DNA from: Streptomyces sp. GS7
GTDB taxonomy: Bacteria; Actinomycetota; Actinomycetes; Streptomycetales; Streptomycetaceae
Assembly (NCBI RefSeq): GCF_009834125.1
Contig: NZ_CP047146.1
Location: forward strand, 6,069,501 to 6,133,500
Reading direction: 5' to 3'
Length of the DNA: 64,000 bases
Part shown: positions 33,418 through 42,753 of the stretch, one piece after another
Position numbering within the stretch: position 1 is the stretch's first letter
Layout: each line of letters starts with the position of its first letter
Notes under the pieces: generated by a model
The model's database searches: none
What the model was told of the DNA's origin: nothing
Seen by the model: the letters and a program-made list of their open reading frames with translations, nothing else
Position numbers and translations under genes: made by a program

Positions 33418-34647
33418 TCAGGTGCGCGGCCGGGCGCTGCGCTCCCGCAGCTCGGTCAGCACGGTCTCGATCAGCGGCGAGCGGTAGACGTCCGCGACCA
33501 GCGCCAAGTGCTCGTATTCGGCGGCGAGTCGGGCGCCCTCCCGGCCGGTGGGGACGGCGTCGACCACGACGCTGTCGGCACCGTGGGCGGGGACATGGCC
33601 CACCGCTCGGTTCTCCAGGCCGCGCCGCAGCGCCGCCGCCTCGGCGACCGCGGCCAGCTGCCGGTCGTCCAGCGCGACCGCGCGGGCCCGTTCGAGGACG
33701 ATGTCGACCGCGTCGGACTCCACATGGCGGCGGATCCCGCGCTGTACGTCGCGGATCTCGGCCATCTGCCGGTTGGCCCGCCACTCCAGGTCGGCGAACG
33801 GCCAGCGGCCCGACCACCGCGAGCCGTCCATGGTGACCTCGGGGCTCTGCGCGGTGACGGTCCGCCAGAGCGGGGAGAGGCGGCGCAGCCGGCGCCAGGC
33901 GGCGACGCGCGGGCCGGCCGCCGGCAGCGAGAATCCGGCCAGGACCAGGATCGCGGCGACGGAGGCGCTCAGCGGGGCGACGCCGTTGGAGAGCCAGAGC
34001 GCCGGATGCCCGCACCAGGACAGGACGAAGCCGATGACCTTGCAGGCGCAGTAGACCAGGCCGAGCCAGCAGCCGGCGCCCAGCACCCGCAGCCCGCGCG
34101 CCAGCCACGATCCGCCGAGCCGGGCGGCGTATCGCGGGCAGAGCGTCCCCAGGCCCGCCAGGCTCGATCCCAGGATGGCCAGATACAGCACCAGGAAGAG
34201 CATCACACCGGGTGCGCCGGTGTAGGCGGTGCTGAAGTCGCGGGGGTGCTCGACGGCGTCCGGCCGGCCGGCCGCGAAGCCGGTGACGGCCACCGCCCAG
34301 AGCGCGGCCACCACCCCGACCGCCACCCGTGCCCTGACCCGCGCACGGGCCCGCGCCGCCTCGGCGTCCCCCGTCGTCCAGCGCAGCAGCAGCACCAGCG
34401 CACCGGCCGCGAAGACCACGACGGAGGAGTAGAGGAAGACCATGGCGAGGTTGGCCACCCCGAGCAGCCGGTCGAATCCCCGGTAGAGGCTGGGCGCGGA
34501 GAAGAGGAAGACGGTCGCCACTCCACCGGTCATCACACAGGCGAGCCCCAGGTCCGTGTTGCTGCGGTCCCGGAACCAGGCGACGGACTTGTACGCCACG
34601 AGCGCCCAGGCGGCGGCTCCGAAGCAGAGGTAGACGACGTCAAACAC
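33418..34647 (-). CDS. MAB_1171c-family membrane protein (DUF6545-like)
   Basis: A 409-residue protein with about seven membrane spans in residues 1-255 (for example FDVVYLCFGAAAWALVAY, FLYSSVVVFAAGALVLLL, MLFLVLYLAILGSSLAGL) and a cytoplasmic C-terminal part with RRLRRLSPLWRTVTA, RRHVESDAVDIVLERARA and DVYRSPLIETVLTELRER. I recognise it as the MAB_1171c type often labelled putative transporter; no transport motif is visible, so a sensor or receptor is equally likely. The GTG start has GGAGG five bases upstream and overlaps the ImmA-like stop by eight bases, so it is coupled to the protease-like gene and, through it, to the XRE regulator. Confidence 0.75.
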   Translation of the reverse strand: MFDVVYLCFGAAAWALVAYKSVAWFRDRSNTDLGLACVMTGGVATVFLFSAPSLYRGFDRLLGVANLAMVFLYSSVVVFAAGALVLLLRWTTGDAEAARARARVRARVAVGVVAALWAVAVTGFAAGRPDAVEHPRDFSTAYTGAPGVMLFLVLYLAILGSSLAGLGTLCPRYAARLGGSWLARGLRVLGAGCWLGLVYCACKVIGFVLSWCGHPALWLSNGVAPLSASVAAILVLAGFSLPAAGPRVAAWRRLRRLSPLWRTVTAQSPEVTMDGSRWSGRWPFADLEWRANRQMAEIRDVQRGIRRHVESDAVDIVLERARAVALDDRQLAAVAEAAALRRGLENRAVGHVPAHGADSVVVDAVPTGREGARLAAEYEHLALVADVYRSPLIETVLTELRERSARPRT

Positions 34648-35218
34648 CGGTACCTCCCGCCTGCCCGGCGTCCTCCTGCTGGCGCCGGATGTGCTGGAGC
34701 GCGGGCCCGAGCGCCGCCGCCACCTCGGCGGCCGGCCCCTCCAGGGGGACCTCCCGCTCCACCTCCGACGGCACCACCCGCTCCATCAGGAGCGTGCCGA
34801 GCACCTCCGTCTCCCGCTCGGCGAGGCTGTCATAGCCGTGGTGCCGGGCGAAGCCCATGGTCAGGCCCATCCGCCGCATGGCGGTGGCGACGTCGACGGA
34901 CGGTGTCCAGATCCGCAGCGCCTCTTCGGTGACGGCCGGGTCCTGGGCGTGCCCGAGCAGCAGGTGGCTGAGTTCGTGCAGCACGATATGGGTCTGGTGC
35001 CAGGGGGAGGTCTTGAGTTCGTAGAAGACCCAGTAGCCGTCGTCCGTGGTGGCGGTCATCCCCGAGACCACCCCGCCCAGGCTCATCGGCACCAGGTGGA
35101 CCGGCCGCTCCACCCGTGCCGCGACGATGTCGCAGACCCCCCGCAGATCGGTCGAGGCGGGCAGCTCCAGTTCCTTGATGAGCTGCTTGCACCGCCTGCG
35201 TATCCGCCCCACTCGCAT
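34640..35218 (-). CDS. ImmA/IrrE-like metallopeptidase
   Basis: A 192-residue protein with a zinc-peptidase HExxH motif in HIVLHELSHLLLGHAQ near residue 85-90. It begins MRVGRIRRRCKQLIKELELP, the usual N-terminus of the actinobacterial ImmA/IrrE-like or toxin-component family. ImmA cleaves its partner XRE repressor, and IrrE/PprI cleaves DdrO after DNA damage, so the XRE gene directly upstream is the obvious substrate. Start 35218 is preferred; a GTG at 35314 with GGAG upstream would overlap the XRE gene and is possible. The stop overlaps the membrane-protein start. Confidence 0.8.
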   Translation of the reverse strand: MRVGRIRRRCKQLIKELELPASTDLRGVCDIVAARVERPVHLVPMSLGGVVSGMTATTDDGYWVFYELKTSPWHQTHIVLHELSHLLLGHAQDPAVTEEALRIWTPSVDVATAMRRMGLTMGFARHHGYDSLAERETEVLGTLLMERVVPSEVEREVPLEGPAAEVAAALGPALQHIRRQQEDAGQAGGTGV

Positions 35219-35273
35219 GCTCGTCCCGTCCTCGTCTGCGGCCCGCCGCCAGGTAGTGAAGATGCGGTCGTGC

Positions 35274-35780
35274 TCAGCGGTCCGTATCGGGCCGTTCGCC
35301 ACGTCGATCACCACCCTGCTCCGGCGGTTCGGCCGGCAGGTTCATCTGCCGGCGGAACTGGGAGATGATCGTCGTCAGGCTGTCCTGCACCTCTGGCGGC
35401 AGCCCGACCGAGCGCAGGGCGATGGCCCGCACCCGCTGGTCCCGCATGGCGGCCAGGAACCGGACCTCCTCCTCCACCCGAGCGGCCTGCGGCTGAGAGA
35501 GGTCACCCAGCAGATACCCGACCGGCACGGCGAAGAACTTGGCCAGCGCGCGCAGGAGTTCGGGGCTCGGGTTCGTCCGCCGTCCGTTGCGCAGCATCGA
35601 CAGATACTGCTCGGTGACCTTGACCCCGCCGTACTCCGCCGCCCCGCCGCTGATCTCGTCGGCCACGAAGGCGTTGGTGTACGGCGCGCCGGGCGGGTGC
35701 ATGTGCGCGAAGAGGTGGTTGAGCCGTTCCGCGAGCAGGCCCCCCGTCCCCTTGGACCGGCCGTCGCCCCCCACTGCCAT
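35274..35780 (-). CDS. XRE-family transcriptional regulator
   Basis: A 168-residue helix-turn-helix protein. The DNA-binding part is residues 15-85, with VTEQYLSMLRNGRRTNPSPELLRALAKFF holding the recognition helix and FAVPVGYLLGDL closing the domain, a fold seen in Streptomyces XRE proteins paired with metallopeptidases. The C-terminal tail (EVRFLAAMRDQRVRAIALRS, PPEVQDSLTTIISQFRR) is helical and could be the dimer or cleavage region. It is first gene of the minus-strand trio. No clear ribosome site precedes the ATG at 35780. Confidence 0.85.
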   Translation of the reverse strand: MAVGGDGRSKGTGGLLAERLNHLFAHMHPPGAPYTNAFVADEISGGAAEYGGVKVTEQYLSMLRNGRRTNPSPELLRALAKFFAVPVGYLLGDLSQPQAARVEEEVRFLAAMRDQRVRAIALRSVGLPPEVQDSLTTIISQFRRQMNLPAEPPEQGGDRRGERPDTDR

Positions 35781-36057
35781 GCCACCGTCCCATCGATCGA
35801 GCCCAACGAACAGTTAAGGCCGCGGAAACCGTGCTCTCCATCCTGTCATGCCCGGAACGCGCCGCACCAGTCCATATGCGGACAGTGAGGGCGGCTGGAC
35901 TTAACCACGAGTTGAGTGACCGGGCAACGGCCGCGCGCCGGGACAGCCCTGGCAAGAGGGACGGAAGGGGTGCGCGGGACGGCGGGGACGGCGAGCGGGC
36001 CGGGAACGGCGGGCGCGTCCGGGACGGCGGGGTGCGACGCATACGGCGGGGACGACG
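35781..36057. other. Intergenic region upstream of the XRE module and downstream of tRNA-Pro
   Basis: The XRE promoter must be here; the relatively AT-rich part 35810-35910 is the likely place. The part from about 35940 to 36040 is an imperfect repetition of GGGACGGCG-like blocks. I see no coding sequence. Confidence 0.4.
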
Positions 36058-36090
36058 AAAAAACCGCCTCCTCTGATGAGGAGACGGTTT
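36058..36090 (-). terminator. Intrinsic terminator of the tRNA-Pro gene
   Basis: On the minus strand AAACCGTCTCCTC pairs with GAGGAGGCGGTTT across a short loop and runs into a T-tract. It lies 21 bases after the tRNA 3' end. Confidence 0.85.
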
Positions 36091-36110
36091 CCGACCTGTG
36101 CTGTCACAAG

Positions 36111-36184
<74 letters not shown>

Positions 36185-36410
36185 ATGCCCGTCCTGCCAA
36201 AACCCCGGCCGGTCGTGCACGAGAACAATACCCCATGTCAGAGGGTCCGCGTCGCCACATTCCGGCCGGACCGGGCACGAGGGGCGGCGGACGGGGTGAG
36301 CGGCCGCACCGCCCTCCGGCCGCACCGGCGATCGGGACCACCGGGCCGACGCGGGGGACCCGCGACCCCCACTTGACCTCGACCAAGCTTGAGGTTGCAC
36401 CGTTTCCGGC

Positions 36411-37151
36411 ATGACGAACACAGCGACGGACACCACACCGGAAGCCCGCACCGGCGACACCCCGATCGGATTCGGCGAACTGCCCCGCCTCATGGGCCTG
36501 ATGACGGGCGATGAGAAGCACGGTCCGGCCGCCACCTCCACCCTCGACGCCCTGTGGGTCCTCTACGACCGGGTGCTGCGGGTCTCCCCCGCCACCGCCG
36601 CCGACCCCGGGCGGGACCGCTTCCTGCTCTCCAAGGGCCACGGCCCCATGGCCTACTACGCGGTGCTGGCCGCCAAGGGCTTCTTCCCGACCGACTGGCT
36701 GCCGGGCTTCGGCGCATACGATTCGCCGCTCGGCCACCACCCCGACCGGGAGCTGGTGCCCGGCGCCGAGATCGGCAGCGGATCGCTCGGGCACGGGCTG
36801 CCGCTGGCCGTCGGCACCGCGCTCGGCCTGCGCGCCCAGGGCCGCCCGGAGCCGGCGGTCTGGGTGCTGATCGGCGACGCGGAACTGGACGAGGGCAGCA
36901 ATCACGAGGCGCTCGCCTTCGCGGGCGCCGCCGGCCTCGACCGGCTGCACACCCTCGTCATCGACAACTCCTCCGCCACCCACGGCTGGTACGGCGGCAT
37001 CGCCTCCCGGTTCACAGCCGCCGGCTGGTCCACGGCGACCGTGGACGGCCGCGACCACCAGGCGCTGTACGAGGCGTTCAGCGCACCGCACCCGGGCCGT
37101 CCGCATGCGGTGGTGGCCCGCGTGGAGCCCAAGGAGAAGCGGGTCTTCTGA
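36411..37151 (+). CDS. Transketolase, N-terminal (thiamine diphosphate-binding) subunit
   Basis: A 246-residue half-transketolase. The ThDP-binding module is complete: FLLSKGHGPMAYYAVLAAKG near residue 72, GAEIGSGSLGHGLPLAVGTALG near 118, and the metal motif LIGDAELDEGSNHEALAFAG near 145 with the closing Asn in VIDNSS. With the next gene's product it would form a two-subunit transketolase-like enzyme that moves a two-carbon unit between sugars. The paralogous status and a missing full-length partner suggest secondary or aminosugar metabolism, by inference. ATG 36411 has no strong ribosome site. Confidence 0.9.
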   Translation: MTNTATDTTPEARTGDTPIGFGELPRLMGLMTGDEKHGPAATSTLDALWVLYDRVLRVSPATAADPGRDRFLLSKGHGPMAYYAVLAAKGFFPTDWLPGFGAYDSPLGHHPDRELVPGAEIGSGSLGHGLPLAVGTALGLRAQGRPEPAVWVLIGDAELDEGSNHEALAFAGAAGLDRLHTLVIDNSSATHGWYGGIASRFTAAGWSTATVDGRDHQALYEAFSAPHPGRPHAVVARVEPKEKRVF

Positions 37152-37230
37152 CGGCCCCCGCCGCCTTCCCCGATTTCCCCGACTTCCCCCACCAACCATG
37201 ACTTGCCCCGACTTCGAGAGGTTCTCAGTG

Positions 37231-38133
37231 ATGGACACCATGCGTGAGCGTTTCGCCGCGGTCACCTCGCGGCTGCTGGACGAGGACCCGCGGCTCGCCC
37301 TCGTCCTCGCCGACATCGGCCTGGACGGCTTCGCCGACGCGGCCCGTCGGCACCCCGAGCGGGTGGTCAACGTCGGCATCCGCGAGCAGTTGCTCATCGG
37401 CGTCGGCGGCGGGCTGGCGCTGACCGGACTGCGGCCGGTCATGCACACCTTCGCCAGCTTCCTGGTGGAGCGGCCCTTCGAGCAGCTGAAGCTGGACTTC
37501 GGCCACCAGGGCACCGGCGGCGTCCTGGTGAGCGCCGGCGCCTCCTACGACTGGCCGAGCGGCGGTTTCACGCACATGGCACCGGGCGACGTGGCACTGC
37601 TGGACACCCTCGACGGCTGGACGGTGCACGTTCCCGGCCACCCGGACGAGGCCGAGACCCTGCTCCGGCAGGCCACGGCGGCCGGCGACGACAAGGTCTA
37701 CGTACGGCTGTCCCTCCAGGTCAACGCGTCCCCGCGGCCGGTGGGCGGGGACGGGTTCCTGACCCTGCGGCAGGGCCGCCGCGGGGTGGTGGCCGCCGTG
37801 GGGCCGATGCTGGACAACGTGCTGACCGCCACCGAGGGCCTGGACGTGACCGTGCTGTACGCGACGAGCGTGCGGCCCTTCGACGCCCGGACCCTGCGCG
37901 CCGCCGCCGGGGCCGCCGACGCCGCCGACGTGGTGCTGGTCGAGCCGTACCTGGCGGGCACCTCCACCCGGTACGCCAACGACGCGCTCGCCGACCGGCC
38001 GCACCGGGTGCTCGGGCTCGGCGTGGGCCGCCGGGAGCTGCGCCGCTACGGACGGCTCGACGAGCACCTGGCGGGGCACGGGCTCGACCCGTGGGGCCTG
38101 CGGGCCCGCATCACCGGGTTCCTGGGCGCATGA
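37231..38133 (+). CDS. Transketolase, C-terminal (pyrimidine-binding) subunit
   Basis: A 300-residue protein carrying the Pyr and C-terminal domains of transketolase. The catalytic Glu that activates ThDP is in VVNVGIREQLLIGVGGGLA near residue 48. HTFASFLVERPFEQLKLDFG and SYDWPSGGFTHMAPGDVALL are typical substrate-side loops, and the last 110 residues form the C-terminal domain (VVLVEPYLAGTSTRY). Start 37231 (MDTMRERF) follows GAGAGG by nine bases; an ATG at 37198 is in frame but less likely. It lies 79 bases after the N-subunit gene and is presumably co-transcribed. Confidence 0.9.
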   Translation: MDTMRERFAAVTSRLLDEDPRLALVLADIGLDGFADAARRHPERVVNVGIREQLLIGVGGGLALTGLRPVMHTFASFLVERPFEQLKLDFGHQGTGGVLVSAGASYDWPSGGFTHMAPGDVALLDTLDGWTVHVPGHPDEAETLLRQATAAGDDKVYVRLSLQVNASPRPVGGDGFLTLRQGRRGVVAAVGPMLDNVLTATEGLDVTVLYATSVRPFDARTLRAAAGAADAADVVLVEPYLAGTSTRYANDALADRPHRVLGLGVGRRELRRYGRLDEHLAGHGLDPWGLRARITGFLGA

Positions 38134-38161
38134 CACCTCCGGGGGACCGGCCGCGGCGGGG

Positions 38162-39076
38162 TCAGACGTGCTTGCCGAGCCAGCGGACCAGATCGCGCTG
38201 GACCTCGTCGCGGTGGGTCTCGTTGAGGATCTCGTGGCGGGCGCCGGGGTAGCCGCGCCAGGTCAGCTCGCGGATGCCGAGATAGCGGAAGTCCTCCAGG
38301 AGTTCATGGACCAGGGTCATCCGCTGGTGGCAGGGGTCCTGGTCGCCGACCGCGACGTGGACGGGCAGGCCGCGCGGGATGCGGGCGAGGTGGGCCGGGT
38401 CGTTGACCTTGCGGACGGCCCGTACCCAGTCGAGGGCGAGCCCGGCGCAGAACGGGAAGCCGCACCGCTCGTCGGCCACGTAGCGGTCCACCTCGGCGGT
38501 GTCGCGGGAGAGCCATTCGTAGCCGGTGCGGTGCGGGAAGGCGTCGTTGAAGAAGCCGAAGGTGCGCGGGATGAAGGACGAGAGGTGGGCGCGGCCGTGG
38601 GCCGTGATCTCCGCCTCCAGTGCGGCGGACGCGGCGTCGATGTCCAGGCCCGGCAGCGTGCGGAAGGTGCCGGTGAGGATCAGTCCGGCGAGGTCGGCGC
38701 CGTATTCCTGGGCGTAGTCGCGGGCCAGCATCGCGCCCATGCTGTGGCCGAGGAGGACGAGCGGGACGCCGGGGTGGGCCGCGGCGGCGTGGTCGCCGAT
38801 GCCCTTGAGGTCGCCGACGATCGCCCGCCAGGCGTCCTCGCCGACCACGCCGAGGCCGCCGGTGGTGGCGGCGGTGGCACCGTGGCCGCGGTGGTCGGAG
38901 GCGACGACCGCGTAGCCGTGGCCGGTCAGGAAACGGGCGAAGCGGTCGTAGCGGCGGCCGTGTTCGGCGGCGCCGTGGGCGATCTGGACGAGGGCGCGCG
39001 GCGCCCCGGACTCCGGGAGCCAGGTGTAGGTGGCGATACGGGCGCCGTCGGGGGCCTGGTGGAAGTCCTGCTGCAT
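38162..39076 (-). CDS. Alpha/beta hydrolase, monoacylglycerol-lipase-like
   Basis: A 304-residue serine hydrolase. The nucleophile elbow is VLLGHSMGAMLARDY near residue 113; VASDHRGHGATA and IAHGAAEHGRRYDRFARFL are the lipase lid and oxyanion segments; the acid is in VGDQDPCH and the His in GARHEILNE. It starts at 39076 with AGGAGG six bases upstream and has no signal peptide. It converges on the transketolase gene with 28 bases between stops. Likely substrate is a monoacylglycerol or related ester. Confidence 0.9.
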   Translation of the reverse strand: MQQDFHQAPDGARIATYTWLPESGAPRALVQIAHGAAEHGRRYDRFARFLTGHGYAVVASDHRGHGATAATTGGLGVVGEDAWRAIVGDLKGIGDHAAAAHPGVPLVLLGHSMGAMLARDYAQEYGADLAGLILTGTFRTLPGLDIDAASAALEAEITAHGRAHLSSFIPRTFGFFNDAFPHRTGYEWLSRDTAEVDRYVADERCGFPFCAGLALDWVRAVRKVNDPAHLARIPRGLPVHVAVGDQDPCHQRMTLVHELLEDFRYLGIRELTWRGYPGARHEILNETHRDEVQRDLVRWLGKHV

Positions 39077-39242
39077 CGCTGCCTCCTGGGGCTGGCGGGC
39101 GTCGGTCGCGCCCACTCTGTCCCGCCGGGCGGCGGTGCGCCACGGGGCGCGCGGCGGAGTTGGCCCGCGGCCCGTGCGGCATGGCACGATCGGGCGGTTC
39201 TGTGTCGGCCCTGTGCCGCAACCCCCTTTCGCAGGAGGACCG

Positions 39243-42200
39243 TTGGACACCGCAGACCCTTCCGGCGACGCTCCGATCCGGCGTTCGCCACTGTCCCGCC
39301 GCAGATTTCTCCAGGGCACCGCCTCGGCCGCCGCGGCGGCCGGGCTCGCCGGGGTCGCCGCCCCGGCGCCCGCGGCGGCGCAGCCCGCCGCCGGCGCGTC
39401 CGGCGCCGCCCTCTCCTTCACCGCCGCGACCAATGGCGCGGCCTCCCTGGCCCCCTCCGGCGACCGGCTGGTCGCCGAGGTCCAGAACGTCCTGTGGTCG
39501 CTGCCCCGCACCGGCGGCGACGCGGTGGCGCTCACCCCGCCCGACCTGGAGCCGACCCGTCCGGTGCACTCCCCCGACGGCCGCCGGATCGCCGTCTGCG
39601 CCTACCGGGGCGGCAACTTCCACCTCTGGACGCTGCACCCCGACGGCTCCGGCCTCCGGCAGCTGACCGACGGCCCCTGGGACGACCGCGGGCCCGCCTG
39701 GTCGCCGGACGGGACCCGGATCGCGTTCGCCTCGGAGCGCGGTGGCGACGCGGTGAGCGGCAGCCCGTACCGGTTATGGGTGCTGGAGGTCGACACCGGG
39801 CGGCTGACCCGGGTGACCGGGCTGCCCGGCCAGGAGGGTCCCCATCAGGACGGCGCCTGGGAGGACTTCGACCCGTGCTGGTCGCCGGACGGTTCGCGGC
39901 TCTTCTTCGTCCGCGGACAGGTGGCCGGCGCCGCGCTGGCGTCCCGTACGGTCGCGTCGGTGCCCGCCGACGGGCGGGGCTCGGTGCGCACCGAGCACAC
40001 CGAGACCGCCACGGCGCAGGTGATGGTGCCGGCGCTCTCCCCGGCCGGCCGGCTGGCGTACCTGCGGACCACCGACTATCCGGGGCCGACCTGCACGCTG
40101 GTGGTGGACGGTGCCGCGGTCGCGGTCGGCGGCGACGTGGAGCCGGTGCCGCCGCGGTGGGTGTCGCGCGACGAGCTGCTGCTGACGGTCGGCGGCCAGT
40201 TCCGGATCGTACGGCCGGACACCCCGGAGCGGGCCGAGCACATCCCGTTCACCGCCCGGCTGCCGCTGCACCGCCCCGATTACCGCCTCAAGGACTACGG
40301 CTTCGAGCGCACCGCGGCCGGTCCGGTGCGCGGGGTCCATCTGCCCGCACTCTCCCCCGACGGCCGCAAGGTCGCCTTCGCGGCGCTCAACTCCCTCTGG
40401 CTGGCGCCCACTTCGGGAGGCGGTGCGCCGCGCCGGATCACCGCCGCCGACGCCACCCGCTATGTGCTCGCGCCGAGCTGGTCGCGCGACGGCCGGTCGC
40501 TGGTGTACGCGGACGACCGGGACGGGCTGTTCGCGGTGCGCCGCCGGGACCTGGAGTCCGGGGCGGAGACGGTGCTGGCGGCCGGCGGGCGGGTGCAGCC
40601 GGCGCTGTCCCCCGACGGCGGGCGGCTGGCCGCGCTCGACATGTCGGGCAATCTCGTCGTGCGGAGCCTGGCGGACGGCACGGAGAAGGTGCTGGCCGCG
40701 CCGATGGGCGCGGGCGGGCTGCCGGGCCGGCCCAGCTGGTCGCCGGACGGGCGCTATCTGGCGCTGTGCGACCGCAACCGGCTCAACCGCCGGTTCCGCG
40801 AGGGCTACAACGTCATCCGGATCGTCGACGCCGAGTCCGGCAAGGACCGGCTGCACCCGGTCGCCGAGCACGTCTCGATCGCCGACCGCTACGACTCCGG
40901 CCCGGTCTGGTCGCCGGACGGCCGGCAGCTGGCGCTGATCGCCGAGTCGGCGCTGTGGGTGCTGCCGGTGCGGCCCGACGGCACGCCGGACGGTGCCCCT
41001 CGGCAGCTGACCGAGGAGAGCGCCGACCATCCCTCCTGGTCCGGGGACTCCGCGACGCTGCTGTACCTCTCCGCCGGGAAGCTGCGGCTGATCCCGGCGG
41101 CCGGCGGTCCGGCGCGGACCGTGCCGGTCGCCCTGCAGCGCCGCGGGTCGCGCGCCCGGGACACCGTCGTGCACGCGGGCCGGTTCTGGGACGGGACCGG
41201 CGAGGCGGTGCGCGAGGACGTCGACGTCGTCGTACGGGAGGGGCGGATCACGGCCATTGAGCCGCACCGGGCGTCGCGTGCCGGTACCGCCCGGCGGGTG
41301 GACGCCTCGGCGAGGACCGTGCTGCCCGGCTTCTGGGACGCACACACGCACCCCTGGCAGACAACTTACGGCGGCCGGCAGACCGCGCTCCAGCTCGCGT
41401 ACGGCATCACCACCACCGTCTCGTGCGGCGGCTTCTCCTACGAACAGGCCCGGCTCCGGGAGGCGTTGGCCGCCGGGGCGCTCACCGGGCCGCGGCTGCT
41501 GACCTGCGGTGAGCTGCTGGACGGCGGCCGGGTCGCGTACAGCATGGGGCGGGCGCACCGCACACGGGAGGGGCTGCGGCGGTCGCTGGAGCGTGGCGCG
41601 GCGCTGGACTGGGACTTCGTCAAGACCTATGTCAGGGCGCCGGGTTGGGTGATGGCGGAGGCCGCGCGGTTCGCCCACGAGCGGCTCGGCGTGCGCTCCG
41701 GGAGCCATCTGCTCACCCCGGGCGTGCAGCTGGGTCAGGACCTGACGACCCATCTCCAAGCCACCCAGAGGCTGGAGTTCGGGCACGCGGTGTCCAGCAC
41801 CGGACATGCGTACCAGGACGTCGAGGAGGTCTACACGGGCGGCGGCTTCCACATGCTCGCCACCCCGTTCTCGGCGACCGCGCTGATCGGCGAGGATCCT
41901 GCGCTGGCCGAGGACGTGCGGGTGACCAGGCTGATGCCGCCGTGGGACACCGCGGTCGTACGGGAGGGCGCCGGGCACCGGCCGACGCCCGCGCAACTGG
42001 CCGACATCCAGACCGAAGTGGACGCCTACCGGCGGATTCTGGGCGGCGGCGGGCTGATCGCGCTGGGCACCGACCAGCCGCTGGTGGCGGTCGGGCTGTC
42101 CCTGCATCTGGCGCTGCGGGCGCTGCACCGCGGCGGACTGACGGTGAGTCAGACACTGCGGACGGCGACCGCGCTGCCGGCCCGGGTGTTCGGCGCGGAG

Positions 42201-42458
42201 CGGGACCTGGGGACGCTGGAGGTCGGCAAGCTGGGCGACATGACGCTGGTGGACGGCGATCCGTTCAGCGACTTCAGCACCCTGGTGCGGACCTCGGCGG
42301 TGGTCAAGGGCGGACGGCTGTACGAGCAGCGGGCATTGGTGGACGCCTTCCCCGCGCCCGGCGGGCCCGCGCTGCGCTCGGCTTCCGCGGCCGGTACCGA
42401 CTGGCTGGAGGTGGGCCGCCAGCAGCGGCGCGAGTCCTGCTGCGGCACCGGCCACTGA
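39243..42458 (+). CDS. Tat-exported TolB/WD40-propeller amidohydrolase (very large)
   Basis: A 1071-residue exported protein. SRRRFLQGTA near residue 18 is a twin-arginine signal. Residues 60-630 are TolB/PD40 propeller repeats built on the WSPDG motif (AWSPDGTRIAFAS, CWSPDGSRLFFVR, SWSPDGRYLAL, VWSPDGRQLAL). Residues 640-1040 form an amidohydrolase barrel with metal motif FWDAHTHPWQ, then FVKTYVRAPG, SGSHLLTPG, LEFGHAV and IALGTDQPLVAVG. Relatives are annotated as secreted peptidase or prolidase-like amidohydrolases. The start is TTG 39243 after AGGAGG. Codon 39774-39776 is TTA (SPYRLWVL), so translation should depend on the developmental tRNA bldA. Confidence 0.85.
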   Translation: MDTADPSGDAPIRRSPLSRRRFLQGTASAAAAAGLAGVAAPAPAAAQPAAGASGAALSFTAATNGAASLAPSGDRLVAEVQNVLWSLPRTGGDAVALTPPDLEPTRPVHSPDGRRIAVCAYRGGNFHLWTLHPDGSGLRQLTDGPWDDRGPAWSPDGTRIAFASERGGDAVSGSPYRLWVLEVDTGRLTRVTGLPGQEGPHQDGAWEDFDPCWSPDGSRLFFVRGQVAGAALASRTVASVPADGRGSVRTEHTETATAQVMVPALSPAGRLAYLRTTDYPGPTCTLVVDGAAVAVGGDVEPVPPRWVSRDELLLTVGGQFRIVRPDTPERAEHIPFTARLPLHRPDYRLKDYGFERTAAGPVRGVHLPALSPDGRKVAFAALNSLWLAPTSGGGAPRRITAADATRYVLAPSWSRDGRSLVYADDRDGLFAVRRRDLESGAETVLAAGGRVQPALSPDGGRLAALDMSGNLVVRSLADGTEKVLAAPMGAGGLPGRPSWSPDGRYLALCDRNRLNRRFREGYNVIRIVDAESGKDRLHPVAEHVSIADRYDSGPVWSPDGRQLALIAESALWVLPVRPDGTPDGAPRQLTEESADHPSWSGDSATLLYLSAGKLRLIPAAGGPARTVPVALQRRGSRARDTVVHAGRFWDGTGEAVREDVDVVVREGRITAIEPHRASRAGTARRVDASARTVLPGFWDAHTHPWQTTYGGRQTALQLAYGITTTVSCGGFSYEQARLREALAAGALTGPRLLTCGELLDGGRVAYSMGRAHRTREGLRRSLERGAALDWDFVKTYVRAPGWVMAEAARFAHERLGVRSGSHLLTPGVQLGQDLTTHLQATQRLEFGHAVSSTGHAYQDVEEVYTGGGFHMLATPFSATALIGEDPALAEDVRVTRLMPPWDTAVVREGAGHRPTPAQLADIQTEVDAYRRILGGGGLIALGTDQPLVAVGLSLHLALRALHRGGLTVSQTLRTATALPARVFGAERDLGTLEVGKLGDMTLVDGDPFSDFSTLVRTSAVVKGGRLYEQRALVDAFPAPGGPALRSASAAGTDWLEVGRQQRRESCCGTGH

Positions 42459-42753
42459 CCTGCGGTATCGATCACCGCGGGGCAGGTGGCTCGGGGTGGC
42501 GCGGTTCCGGGACGGCCCGGGGCCGCGCCATCGGCGTTGCGGGCACGGGGGGTTGTGCGGCCGTTCCGCGTGCGCCAGCCGCTGACGCAAACGCACCCGG
42601 TTGATGTTTCACGCCGGCCGCAGTAGGTATGCCAACGGGTGTTGCACGCGGTAAGCGACACATCACGTTCCGGTACGACCACAGGCGGCGCCGCCGGTGC
42701 CGCCCCGAGGAGGGAGCGGCCGGCGCGGGCCAGTTCGCGGAGGAGGGCTAGCC
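42459..42753. other. Intergenic region, no gene seen
   Basis: About 295 bases between two rightward genes. The middle part, around 42590-42670, is the least GC-rich and probably contains the acyl-CoA dehydrogenase promoter. No convincing hairpin follows the upstream gene. Confidence 0.4.
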
